Positions 1 through 5,834 of a stretch of DNA of 5,834 nt are shown piece by piece (the first letter of the stretch is position 1; every line of letters begins with the position of its first letter). The DNA is taken from contig JAUNHO010000080.1 in NCBI GenBank assembly GCA_030523905.1, positions 1 to 5,834 of the forward strand, in the 5' to 3' direction. The notes beneath the pieces are model-generated. The model saw only the letters and a program-made list of their open reading frames with translations. It was not told the origin of the DNA and made no database searches. The position numbers and the translations under genes were made by a program. Source of the DNA: Bergeyella zoohelcum (GTDB lineage Bacteria > Bacteroidota > Bacteroidia > Flavobacteriales > Weeksellaceae).

Positions 1-666
1 TATAATCAATTGACGAGTTTAGATGTGAGTAAGAATACATTGTTAACTAGTTTGAATTGTCCTTCTAATCAACTCACAAGTTTAGATGTGAGTAAGAATA
101 CGAAATTATGGTATTTGTATTGTTATAATAATCAATTGACGAGTTTAGATGTGAGTCAAAATATTGAATTAACAAATTTGAGTTGCGGTAATAATGCAAT
201 TAGTAGTCTAGATGTGAGTAAAAATACAGCATTAAGCTGGTTGAATTGTTATAATAATAAACTCACCCAATTGAATCTAGCCAATGGAAATAATGCAAAT
301 ATGTCGGTTGATGTTTCAAAAAACCCAAGCCTTACTTGTATACAGATAGATAAAGGTTTTACGCCTACTATTAGTTGGCTAAAAGATACTACTGCTTCGT
401 ATAGTGATAACTGCAACTATCCTACGCTTTCTACCCAAGAAAATAAAGTGGTAGAGTTTTTGCAAATTCTAAACCCAGTAAAAGAGCGTTTGGTTATCAA
501 TACCACTGCAAAAATAGAGAAAGTAGAAATCTACAACGCCGTAGGGCAACTGGTAAAGGTGCTACAAAACGGCAATACGCAGGTGCAAGACCTAGCAAAA
601 GGCATCTACATTGCTAAAATAACTACCAATAGCGGTGTAGTAACCCAAAAAATCGTAAAAGAATAA
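1..666 (+). CDS. Leucine-rich-repeat protein with T9SS type A C-terminal sorting domain (5' end outside window)
   Basis: The reading frame is open from base 1, so the N-terminus, including any signal peptide, lies upstream; the TTG at position 10 is just a Leu codon inside a repeat. The visible 221 residues begin with about four and a half 21-residue leucine-rich repeats of the pattern NxLxSLDVSKNxxLxxLxC (about residues 2-100). A closing segment follows, with the DVSKNPSLTCIQ motif and a second Cys, as often seen at the end of flavobacterial LRR proteins. Residues from about 147 to 221 resemble a Por secretion tail domain: an NPV motif, a KVEIYNAVGQLV strand, then LAKGIYIAKI and a Lys-rich end. 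By family knowledge this domain directs export through the type IX secretion system and attachment to, or release from, the cell surface. The LRR part probably binds a ligand or host/polymer surface, but the target cannot be inferred. The gene ends in TAA and is followed by a hairpin terminator. Confidence 0.9.
   Translation, partial: YNQLTSLDVSKNTLLTSLNCPSNQLTSLDVSKNTKLWYLYCYNNQLTSLDVSQNIELTNLSCGNNAISSLDVSKNTALSWLNCYNNKLTQLNLANGNNANMSVDVSKNPSLTCIQIDKGFTPTISWLKDTTASYSDNCNYPTLSTQENKVVEFLQILNPVKERLVINTTAKIEKVEIYNAVGQLVKVLQNGNTQVQDLAKGIYIAKITTNSGVVTQKIVKE
4..276 (+). repeat. Tandem 63-bp coding repeats (LRR units)
   Basis: The start of each unit recurs at 4, 67, 130, 193 and, more diverged, 256, an exact 63-base (21-codon) period. 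The core around TTTAGATGTGAGTAAGAATA is nearly identical in the first two units, has two changes in the third and is still clear in the fourth. The array probably continues left of the window because the first unit starts at its edge. Confidence 0.9.
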
Positions 667-688
667 AAATCTTTTCTTTTACTAAAAC

Positions 689-727
689 AATCCCCTTTCA
701 GTTTTTTAGAACGCTGAAAGGGGGATT
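689..727. terminator. Bidirectional intrinsic terminator between convergent genes
   Basis: CCCCTTTCAG at 692-701 pairs perfectly with CTGAAAGGGG at 714-723 across a 12-base loop. The stem can extend by A-T pairs if G724 is bulged. T-rich sequence follows on both strands (TTTATTTCTATTTT on +; TTGTTTTAG on -). It sits between the stop codons of the LRR gene (666) and the lipoprotein gene (733), so it can serve both. Confidence 0.85.
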
Positions 728-732
728 TATTT

Positions 733-1164
733 CTATTTTGCATTTTTATCAACAAATTCAACTCCTTTGTTCAATTTATCTAATTTTTCTTGAACTTTTA
801 GAATTTGTTGATCCAAACTTTTTAACTTTTCTTGACTTTTTGCCAAATGGCTATTAGCCTTTTGTGTTTCCTTTAAAAGATGCCCTGTTTTTCTGGCAGT
901 TTTCACAGTAGTAGCTGCATCACTATTTGATGCCGAAAATTCGTTGGTTTTAGCATCTGCTTGTGCGTCTAATTTATTTACTGCGTATTGTAATTTTGTA
1001 ACTTCTTGACTTTGTTTTTCTCTTTGTATTTTTAGATTATTAAGCTCTGTGTTCAACTTTAATACCTGTTCTTGAGATTTTAGAGTTTGCATTTGTGAAG
1101 TAGCACTTCCTGCACAAGAGATTAATAATCCCAACAATCCTATTCCGAATAAGATATTTTTCAT
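733..1164 (-). CDS. Small coiled-coil lipoprotein, function unknown
   Basis: A 143-residue protein starts with a lipoprotein signal peptide: MKN, a hydrophobic stretch (4-15), then lipobox Leu14-Ile15-Ser16-Cys17. Cys17 would be lipidated after signal peptidase II cleavage. The residues after Cys (Ala-Gly-Ser-Ala) lack the acidic export signal described for some surface lipoproteins of Bacteroidota, so a periplasm-facing location is more likely, by inference. The mature part is almost all charged/polar helix with heptad-like Leu/Val spacing: about 25-75 and 95-135, separated by a Ser/Ala/Thr-rich turn near 76-94. This could fold as a coiled-coil hairpin or oligomerise. I recognise no enzymatic motif and no named family. 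It starts 12 bases after the stop of the ABC-F gene on the same strand and ends at a shared terminator, so it is probably co-transcribed with that gene. No Shine-Dalgarno motif is seen, as is usual in this phylum. Confidence 0.85.
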   Translation of the reverse strand: MKNILFGIGLLGLLISCAGSATSQMQTLKSQEQVLKLNTELNNLKIQREKQSQEVTKLQYAVNKLDAQADAKTNEFSASNSDAATTVKTARKTGHLLKETQKANSHLAKSQEKLKSLDQQILKVQEKLDKLNKGVEFVDKNAK

Positions 1165-1176
1165 AAATAATCACAT

Positions 1177-2973
<1,797 letters not shown>

Positions 2974-3432
2974 ATGAATATACAGAAAACCATCAATATA
3001 CAGAATAAAAGAGCTAGATTTGAATATGAAATCTTGGAACAATTAGAAGCAGGAATGGTGCTTACAGGCACTGAAATCAAGGCATTGCGTTCTTCCAAAG
3101 CGTCTATTACGGAGAGTTTTTGTCAGTTCATAGAGGGAGAATTGTACGCCATTAATATGACCATTGATGAGTATAAACTAGGAACTTTCTACAATCATAA
3201 AATAAAAAGAGAAAGAAAATTGCTTCTTCATAAAAGAGAACTCCTAAAATGGGAACGCAAACTGAAAGACGCAGGGAATACCATCGTGCCGTTGAAGCTG
3301 TATATAAACGATAGAGGGAAGGCAAAAATGCTGGTGGCATTAGCACGAGGAAAGAAACTCTACGATAAGCGTGAAACCATAAAAGATAGAGAAAATAAGC
3401 GTAATCTAGACAGAATAATGAAAAAATATTAA
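2974..3432 (+). CDS. smpB: SsrA-binding protein SmpB
   Basis: This 152-residue protein is a full-length match in sequence pattern to SmpB, the partner of tmRNA (SsrA) that delivers it to stalled ribosomes for trans-translation. Conserved blocks appear in order: NKRARFEYEILE (11-22), LTGTEIKALR (30-39), RKLLLHKREL (81-90), VPLKLY (105-110) and LARGKKLYDKRET (123-135). A basic C-terminal tail, rich in Lys/Arg and ending near RIMKKY, enters the ribosomal mRNA channel in known SmpB structures. Length and both ends are normal, so the ATG start is secure. It is transcribed away from the ABC-F gene. The tmRNA gene is not in the window. No intrinsic terminator is evident after the stop; only the left half of one is seen (3434-3445). 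Confidence 0.97.
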   Translation: MNIQKTINIQNKRARFEYEILEQLEAGMVLTGTEIKALRSSKASITESFCQFIEGELYAINMTIDEYKLGTFYNHKIKRERKLLLHKRELLKWERKLKDAGNTIVPLKLYINDRGKAKMLVALARGKKLYDKRETIKDRENKRNLDRIMKKY

Positions 3433-3449
3433 AAAAACGCTCCTAAATT

Positions 3450-3480
3450 TTGCTTGTATAAAAAAATTGTCTTTACTTTG
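3450..3480 (+). promoter_or_regulatory. Candidate promoter of the OmpA-like gene
   Basis: TTACTTTG (3473-3480) matches TAnnTTTG with one mismatch, and TTG at 3450-3452 is 20 bases upstream, within the 17-23 spacing reported for Flavobacterium promoters. A second TTG at 3454-3456 would give a 16-base spacer. The predicted leader of about 25 bases before the ATG at 3510 is AT-rich, without a Shine-Dalgarno motif. Confidence 0.5.
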
Positions 3481-3509
3481 CACTATAAATTATTTAATCA
3501 TTTAATTTT

Positions 3510-4937
3510 ATGAAAAATCTAAGATTAGGAATTTCAGCATTGGCACTAGTAGTTGCCTCTTCTGTTTTCGCTCAGACTACAGATAATCCTTGGGTTATCG
3601 GTGTTGGAGCACACGGTGTAAATCACGCTGCCGCAGGTGGTGGTGCAGGAAAAGTATTAGAAAATGCATTCAGTAGCAAAGAGTTGTATAACATCAACAA
3701 CTTTACTATTACTCCTCCATTGTCTAAATTAACAGTTGCAAGAAACTTGTCTAAAGGTTTAGTACTAGACTTACAAGCTTCTGTTGGTAATGTAGATAAC
3801 AAGAGAGTAGGGCTTGATAAAGAGTTCTTCTTGTTGGCTGGTCTTGGTCTTCAAGGAAAGTTGAATGCACTTTGGAATGAAAATTCTTGGTTTGACCCTT
3901 ATGTAAGAGTAGGTGCTAACTACCTAAGACACGATTATTCTGGTGTAACAACTATACCTACTTATGGTACAAAAGAGATAAAAGCAGATCATTTTGCAGT
4001 ATCTACAGGTTTAGGTTCTAATTTTTGGTTAACTAAAAACTTCGGTCTTGGTATCCAAGGAGATTATGTTTCTACTCCAATAGACAAAAATACAGCCTCT
4101 AACTTTTGGCAAGCGTCTGCATCTTTGATGTTTAGATTCGGTAACAGAGACAAAGATAAAGATGGAGTTCTAGATAAAGATGATGCTTGTCCAGAAGTAC
4201 CAGGTCTTGCAGAGTTCCAAGGTTGCCCAGATACAGATGGTGATGGTGTAGCAGATAAAGATGATAACTGCCCAGAAGTAGCAGGTCCAGTAGAAAACAA
4301 CGGATGTCCTTGGCCAGATACAGATGGCGATAATGTTCTAGATAAAGACGATGCTTGTCCAGAAGTAGCAGGTCCAGTAGAGAACAACGGATGCCCTTGG
4401 CCAGATACAGATGGTGATGGTATTTATGATAAAGATGATAAGTGTCCACAAGTTCCAGGATTGAGACAATACCAAGGTTGTCCTAAACCTGCATCTGAAT
4501 TTGCAAAAGAAGCAACAGGTGCTCTTCAAGGTATCATGTTTGATTTCAATAAAGCAACTATCAATGCTTCTTCTAATGGTAAGCTAGACCAAGCTGCACA
4601 AGTTATCAAATCTTCTAACGGAGGTACATTCCTAGTAACTGGTCATACAGATAAAAAAGGTAGCGAAGCTTACAACTTGAGACTTTCAAGAGAAAGAGCA
4701 GCAGCAGTTGTGAAAGCTCTTGAGGCAAGAGGAGTTGCTGAAAATCAATTAAAATCTACAGGTGTAGGTTCTAGAGATGCTCAAGTTCCTGTAACTGCTT
4801 CTAACGCAGAGAGAGAAAGCGATAGAAAAGTAGTAGTAGAGGCTGTAAGTGCTGAAGCTTGGAACGCTCTTCAAAAATCTGACCTTCCAGTAGTGAAGAA
4901 AAAAGTAGTAAAAAAGTCTACTAAAAAAAGAAAATAA
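3510..4937 (+). CDS. OmpA-family outer membrane protein with thrombospondin type-3 repeats
   Basis: 475 residues. A signal peptide (1 to about 21, ending VFA before Gln22) exports the protein. Residues about 27-211 carry alternating hydrophobic/polar strands (for example SWFDPYVRVGANYLRHDY) and end SASLMFRFGN, typical of an outer-membrane beta barrel whose last strand ends in Phe. Residues 214-325 hold four Asp-rich thrombospondin type-3 repeats (DTDGDGVxDKDDxCP), expected to bind calcium and form a stiff periplasmic spacer. Residues about 338-447 are an OmpA C-terminal domain: MFDFNKATI, then TGHTD381 and LSRER396A. Asp381 and Arg396 have the same 15-residue spacing as the diaminopimelate-binding Asp271/Arg286 of E. 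coli OmpA. A Lys-rich tail (463-475) follows. The protein thus probably links outer membrane to peptidoglycan and is likely abundant. It has its own candidate promoter and a strong terminator, so it is probably monocistronic. Confidence 0.95.
   Translation: MKNLRLGISALALVVASSVFAQTTDNPWVIGVGAHGVNHAAAGGGAGKVLENAFSSKELYNINNFTITPPLSKLTVARNLSKGLVLDLQASVGNVDNKRVGLDKEFFLLAGLGLQGKLNALWNENSWFDPYVRVGANYLRHDYSGVTTIPTYGTKEIKADHFAVSTGLGSNFWLTKNFGLGIQGDYVSTPIDKNTASNFWQASASLMFRFGNRDKDKDGVLDKDDACPEVPGLAEFQGCPDTDGDGVADKDDNCPEVAGPVENNGCPWPDTDGDNVLDKDDACPEVAGPVENNGCPWPDTDGDGIYDKDDKCPQVPGLRQYQGCPKPASEFAKEATGALQGIMFDFNKATINASSNGKLDQAAQVIKSSNGGTFLVTGHTDKKGSEAYNLRLSRERAAAVVKALEARGVAENQLKSTGVGSRDAQVPVTASNAERESDRKVVVEAVSAEAWNALQKSDLPVVKKKVVKKSTKKRK
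4191..4464 (+). repeat. Four in-frame thrombospondin type-3 coding repeats
   Basis: The CCAGAAGTA motif (CCACAAGTT in the last copy) occurs at 4191, 4272, 4359 and 4446, giving periods of 81, 87 and 87 bases (27, 29 and 29 codons). The second and third copies are nearly identical for over 60 bases from the motif onward, with mostly synonymous changes, which suggests a recent duplication or gene conversion. Confidence 0.85.
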
Positions 4938-4959
4938 TTAAGTTTTCTTAGTACATATC

Positions 4960-4989
4960 AAAACGCTCCTATTATTAGGGGCGTTTTTT
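4960..4989 (+). terminator. Intrinsic terminator of the OmpA-like gene
   Basis: AAAACGCTCCTA (4960-4971) pairs with TAGGGGCGTTTT (4976-4987) over 12 bp with a single T-G wobble and a four-base loop (TTAT). The stem runs into TTTTTT, giving a classic Rho-independent terminator 22 bases after the stop codon. Confidence 0.93.
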
Positions 4990-5042
4990 ATAGATTTTAT
5001 AGGGAGATACTGATAAAAATAACAAAAATTTGTATAAAAATT

Positions 5043-5072
5043 TTGTATATATAAATAAATAGAGTAATTTTG
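5043..5072 (+). promoter_or_regulatory. Promoter of gcvH (Bacteroidota-type -33/-7)
   Basis: TTG at 5043-5045, a 19-base spacer, then TAATTTTG at 5065-5072 match the TTG-N17-23-TAnnTTTG consensus without mismatch. The box ends 22 bases before the gcvH ATG. An A/T-rich imperfect direct repeat (5024-5036 and 5036-5049) overlaps the -33 element. Confidence 0.75.
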
Positions 5073-5094
5073 GCCATTAAAATTTGACAAGAAA

Positions 5095-5472
5095 ATGAAC
5101 ACACCAGCAGAATTAAAGTACACAAAGGAACACGAGTGGATTAAAATTGAAGGTAACATCGCAACTATCGGTATTACAGATTACGCACAGGGGGAGCTTG
5201 GCGACATCGTATTCGTAGATGTAGATACAGTAGATGATGAGCTTTCTGCAAATGATGTATTCGGTAGCGTAGAAGCAGTAAAGACTGTTTCAGATTTGTT
5301 TTTGCCTATTTCAGGTAAAGTTATTGAGTTCAACGAAGAGCTAGAAGGTCAGCCAGAATTACTCAATTCCGATCCTTATGGTGCAGGTTGGATTATCAAA
5401 CTAGAAGTAGCAGAGGGAGCAGATGAGTCGTTGTTGCTTTCAGCAGAAGAATATGCCGCTATCATTGGATAA
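5095..5472 (+). CDS. gcvH: Glycine cleavage system H protein
   Basis: A 125-residue protein of normal H-protein length. GcvH carries the lipoyl arm that shuttles the aminomethyl group between the P, T and L proteins of the cytoplasmic glycine cleavage system; in some bacteria it also takes part in lipoate relay. The N-terminal block YTKEHEWIKIEGNIATIGIT (10-29) and AQGELGDIVFVDV (31-43) are diagnostic. The lipoylation site is in FGSVEAVKTVSDLFLPISG, with Lys63 as the modified residue and Glu60 before it. NSDPYGAGWIIKL (91-103) completes the fold. The ATG start gives the standard N-terminus. Genes for P, T and L proteins are not in the window. A VanZ-family reading frame overlaps or follows closely, suggesting a two-gene unit. 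Confidence 0.97.
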   Translation: MNTPAELKYTKEHEWIKIEGNIATIGITDYAQGELGDIVFVDVDTVDDELSANDVFGSVEAVKTVSDLFLPISGKVIEFNEELEGQPELLNSDPYGAGWIIKLEVAEGADESLLLSAEEYAAIIG

Positions 5473-5818
5473 AAAAACAAACATATTAAGATATATAATG
5501 CCCATTTATTGGGCATTTCTTACTTATATACTTCTTCGTTCTAGTACAAATCAGGCAAGTTTTCAGATGTTTAACATTCTAGGACTTGATAAGATAATAC
5601 ATTTCGGAGCATTCGTTTTTTTAGGGATTTCGTTAAAATTCTTTTTCAAGAAAATAAAATTTCCACTATTTGTTATTTTAATAATTTCTTATGCTTGTCT
5701 TACAGAATACCTACAATATGTGATGGATTTAGGGCGTACAGCAGAGTTTTTAGATATTATTGCAGATATATTAGGTGGTTCATTGGGCTCTTATCTATAT
5801 AAAAAATATTTAATGTAA
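5453..5818 (+). CDS. VanZ-family membrane protein
   Basis: A small hydrophobic protein (121 residues from the chosen start) with VanZ-family hallmarks: a first membrane segment (about 13-28, with YWAFLTYILL), GLDKIIHFGAF (44-54) with conserved Asp46/His50/Phe51, a third hydrophobic stretch (about 70-83), and TEYLQ (84-88), Arg95, Asp101 and Asp105 before a Gly-rich last helix. VanZ was named from a teicoplanin-resistance gene, but most family members have no established role, so resistance should not be assumed. Start choice is uncertain. ATG at 5453 keeps a positively charged DKKTNILR before the first helix and overlaps gcvH by 20 bases. Alternatives are 5423 (long overlap with gcvH), TTG at 5465, and 5498 (inside a hairpin, loses the charged segment). 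Overlap implies translation or transcription coupled to gcvH. The stop codon lies within an inverted repeat. Confidence 0.85.
   Translation: MPLSLDKKTNILRYIMPIYWAFLTYILLRSSTNQASFQMFNILGLDKIIHFGAFVFLGISLKFFFKKIKFPLFVILIISYACLTEYLQYVMDLGRTAEFLDIIADILGGSLGSYLYKKYLM
5497..5520 (+). terminator. Terminator-like hairpin just after gcvH, inside the VanZ-like frame
   Basis: AATGCCCA (5497-5504) pairs perfectly with TGGGCATT (5510-5517) across a five-base loop (TTTAT), followed by TTCTTACTT. It begins 25 bases after the gcvH stop. It resembles a weak intrinsic terminator or attenuator, but the same bases encode conserved-looking MPIYWAF residues of the VanZ-like protein, so the structure may be coincidental. 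Confidence 0.45.
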
Positions 5819-5830
5819 TATAGATAAGAG
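5788..5830 (+). terminator. Inverted repeat spanning the VanZ-like stop codon, candidate terminator
   Basis: CTCTTATCTATAT (5788-5800) and ATATAGATAAGAG (5818-5830) are perfect 13-bp complements separated by 17 AT-rich bases; G-T wobbles could extend the stem outward. The left arm is in coding sequence and the right arm starts on the last base of the TAA. T residues follow, but the window ends four bases later, so a full T-tract cannot be confirmed. Confidence 0.55.
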
Positions 5831-5834
5831 TTTA

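Noticed and set aside
10..12. TTG as the start codon of the LRR gene
   Set aside because: The frame is open to the window edge and the upstream codons continue the repeat pattern (YNNQL in the later units), so the gene is simply truncated by the window.
4..276. Possible CRISPR-like or intergenic tandem array because of evenly spaced repeats
   Set aside because: The 63-base period keeps frame, encodes leucine-rich repeats throughout and has no unique spacers between conserved repeats.
3152..3346. Minus-strand open frame of 64 codons inside smpB
   Set aside because: It is fully antisense to a conserved gene and lacks any independent support.
4064..4529. Three overlapping minus-strand open frames rich in Ser/Pro/Gly or in His/Tyr/Leu
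   Set aside because: They are the antisense of the repeated Asp/Gly codons of the thrombospondin repeats in the OmpA-like gene; their repetitiveness comes from that gene.
4938..5159. Minus-strand open frame of 73 codons
   Set aside because: It runs through the OmpA-gene terminator, the gcvH promoter and the start of gcvH, and is Ile/Tyr/Asn-rich as expected of AT-rich noncoding DNA.
5453..5818. VanZ-like gene as a glycopeptide-resistance determinant
   Set aside because: No van cluster genes are nearby, Gram-negative outer membranes already exclude glycopeptides, and the family is widespread in genomes with no resistance link.

Overview
The window is AT-rich bacterial DNA that looks like chromosome of a Bacteroidota member, most likely order Flavobacteriales and probably Weeksellaceae (Chryseobacterium/Riemerella/Elizabethkingia type). 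Four things point there: a C-terminal type IX secretion sorting domain, an OmpA-family porin with thrombospondin type-3 repeats, gene starts without Shine-Dalgarno motifs, and a promoter of the TTG-N19-TAnnTTTG form before gcvH. The genus is inference; no database was searched.

Layout. The left edge (1-666, + strand) is the 3' part of a leucine-rich-repeat surface or secreted protein with a T9SS tail. It converges on a minus-strand pair across a bidirectional terminator at about 689-727. The pair reads right to left: a YbiT-type ABC-F ATPase (2802-1177), then 12 bases later a small coiled-coil lipoprotein (1164-733). A 171-base divergent intergenic region (2803-2973) separates this unit from smpB (2974-3432, trans-translation). 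Next come an OmpA-like outer-membrane/peptidoglycan anchor (3510-4937) with a strong intrinsic terminator (4960-4989), a well-formed promoter (5043-5072), gcvH (5095-5472) and an overlapping VanZ-family membrane protein (about 5453-5818).

How the genes relate. Most are housekeeping: ribosome-associated functions (ABC-F, SmpB), envelope structure (OmpA-like protein, lipoprotein, LRR protein) and one-carbon metabolism (GcvH). They do not form one pathway. The ABC-F/lipoprotein pair and gcvH/VanZ-like pair look like short transcription units; the others look monocistronic.

I see no convincing new multi-gene system. The points most worth a second look are: (i) the ABC-F protein has lost the Walker A motif of its second ATPase domain and has a non-canonical signature in the first, predicting one active and one dead composite ATP site; (ii) a terminator-like hairpin lies within the early codons of the VanZ-like gene just after gcvH; (iii) a 13-bp inverted repeat spans the VanZ-like stop codon; (iv) the 12-base left arm of the OmpA-gene terminator recurs without a partner just after smpB.
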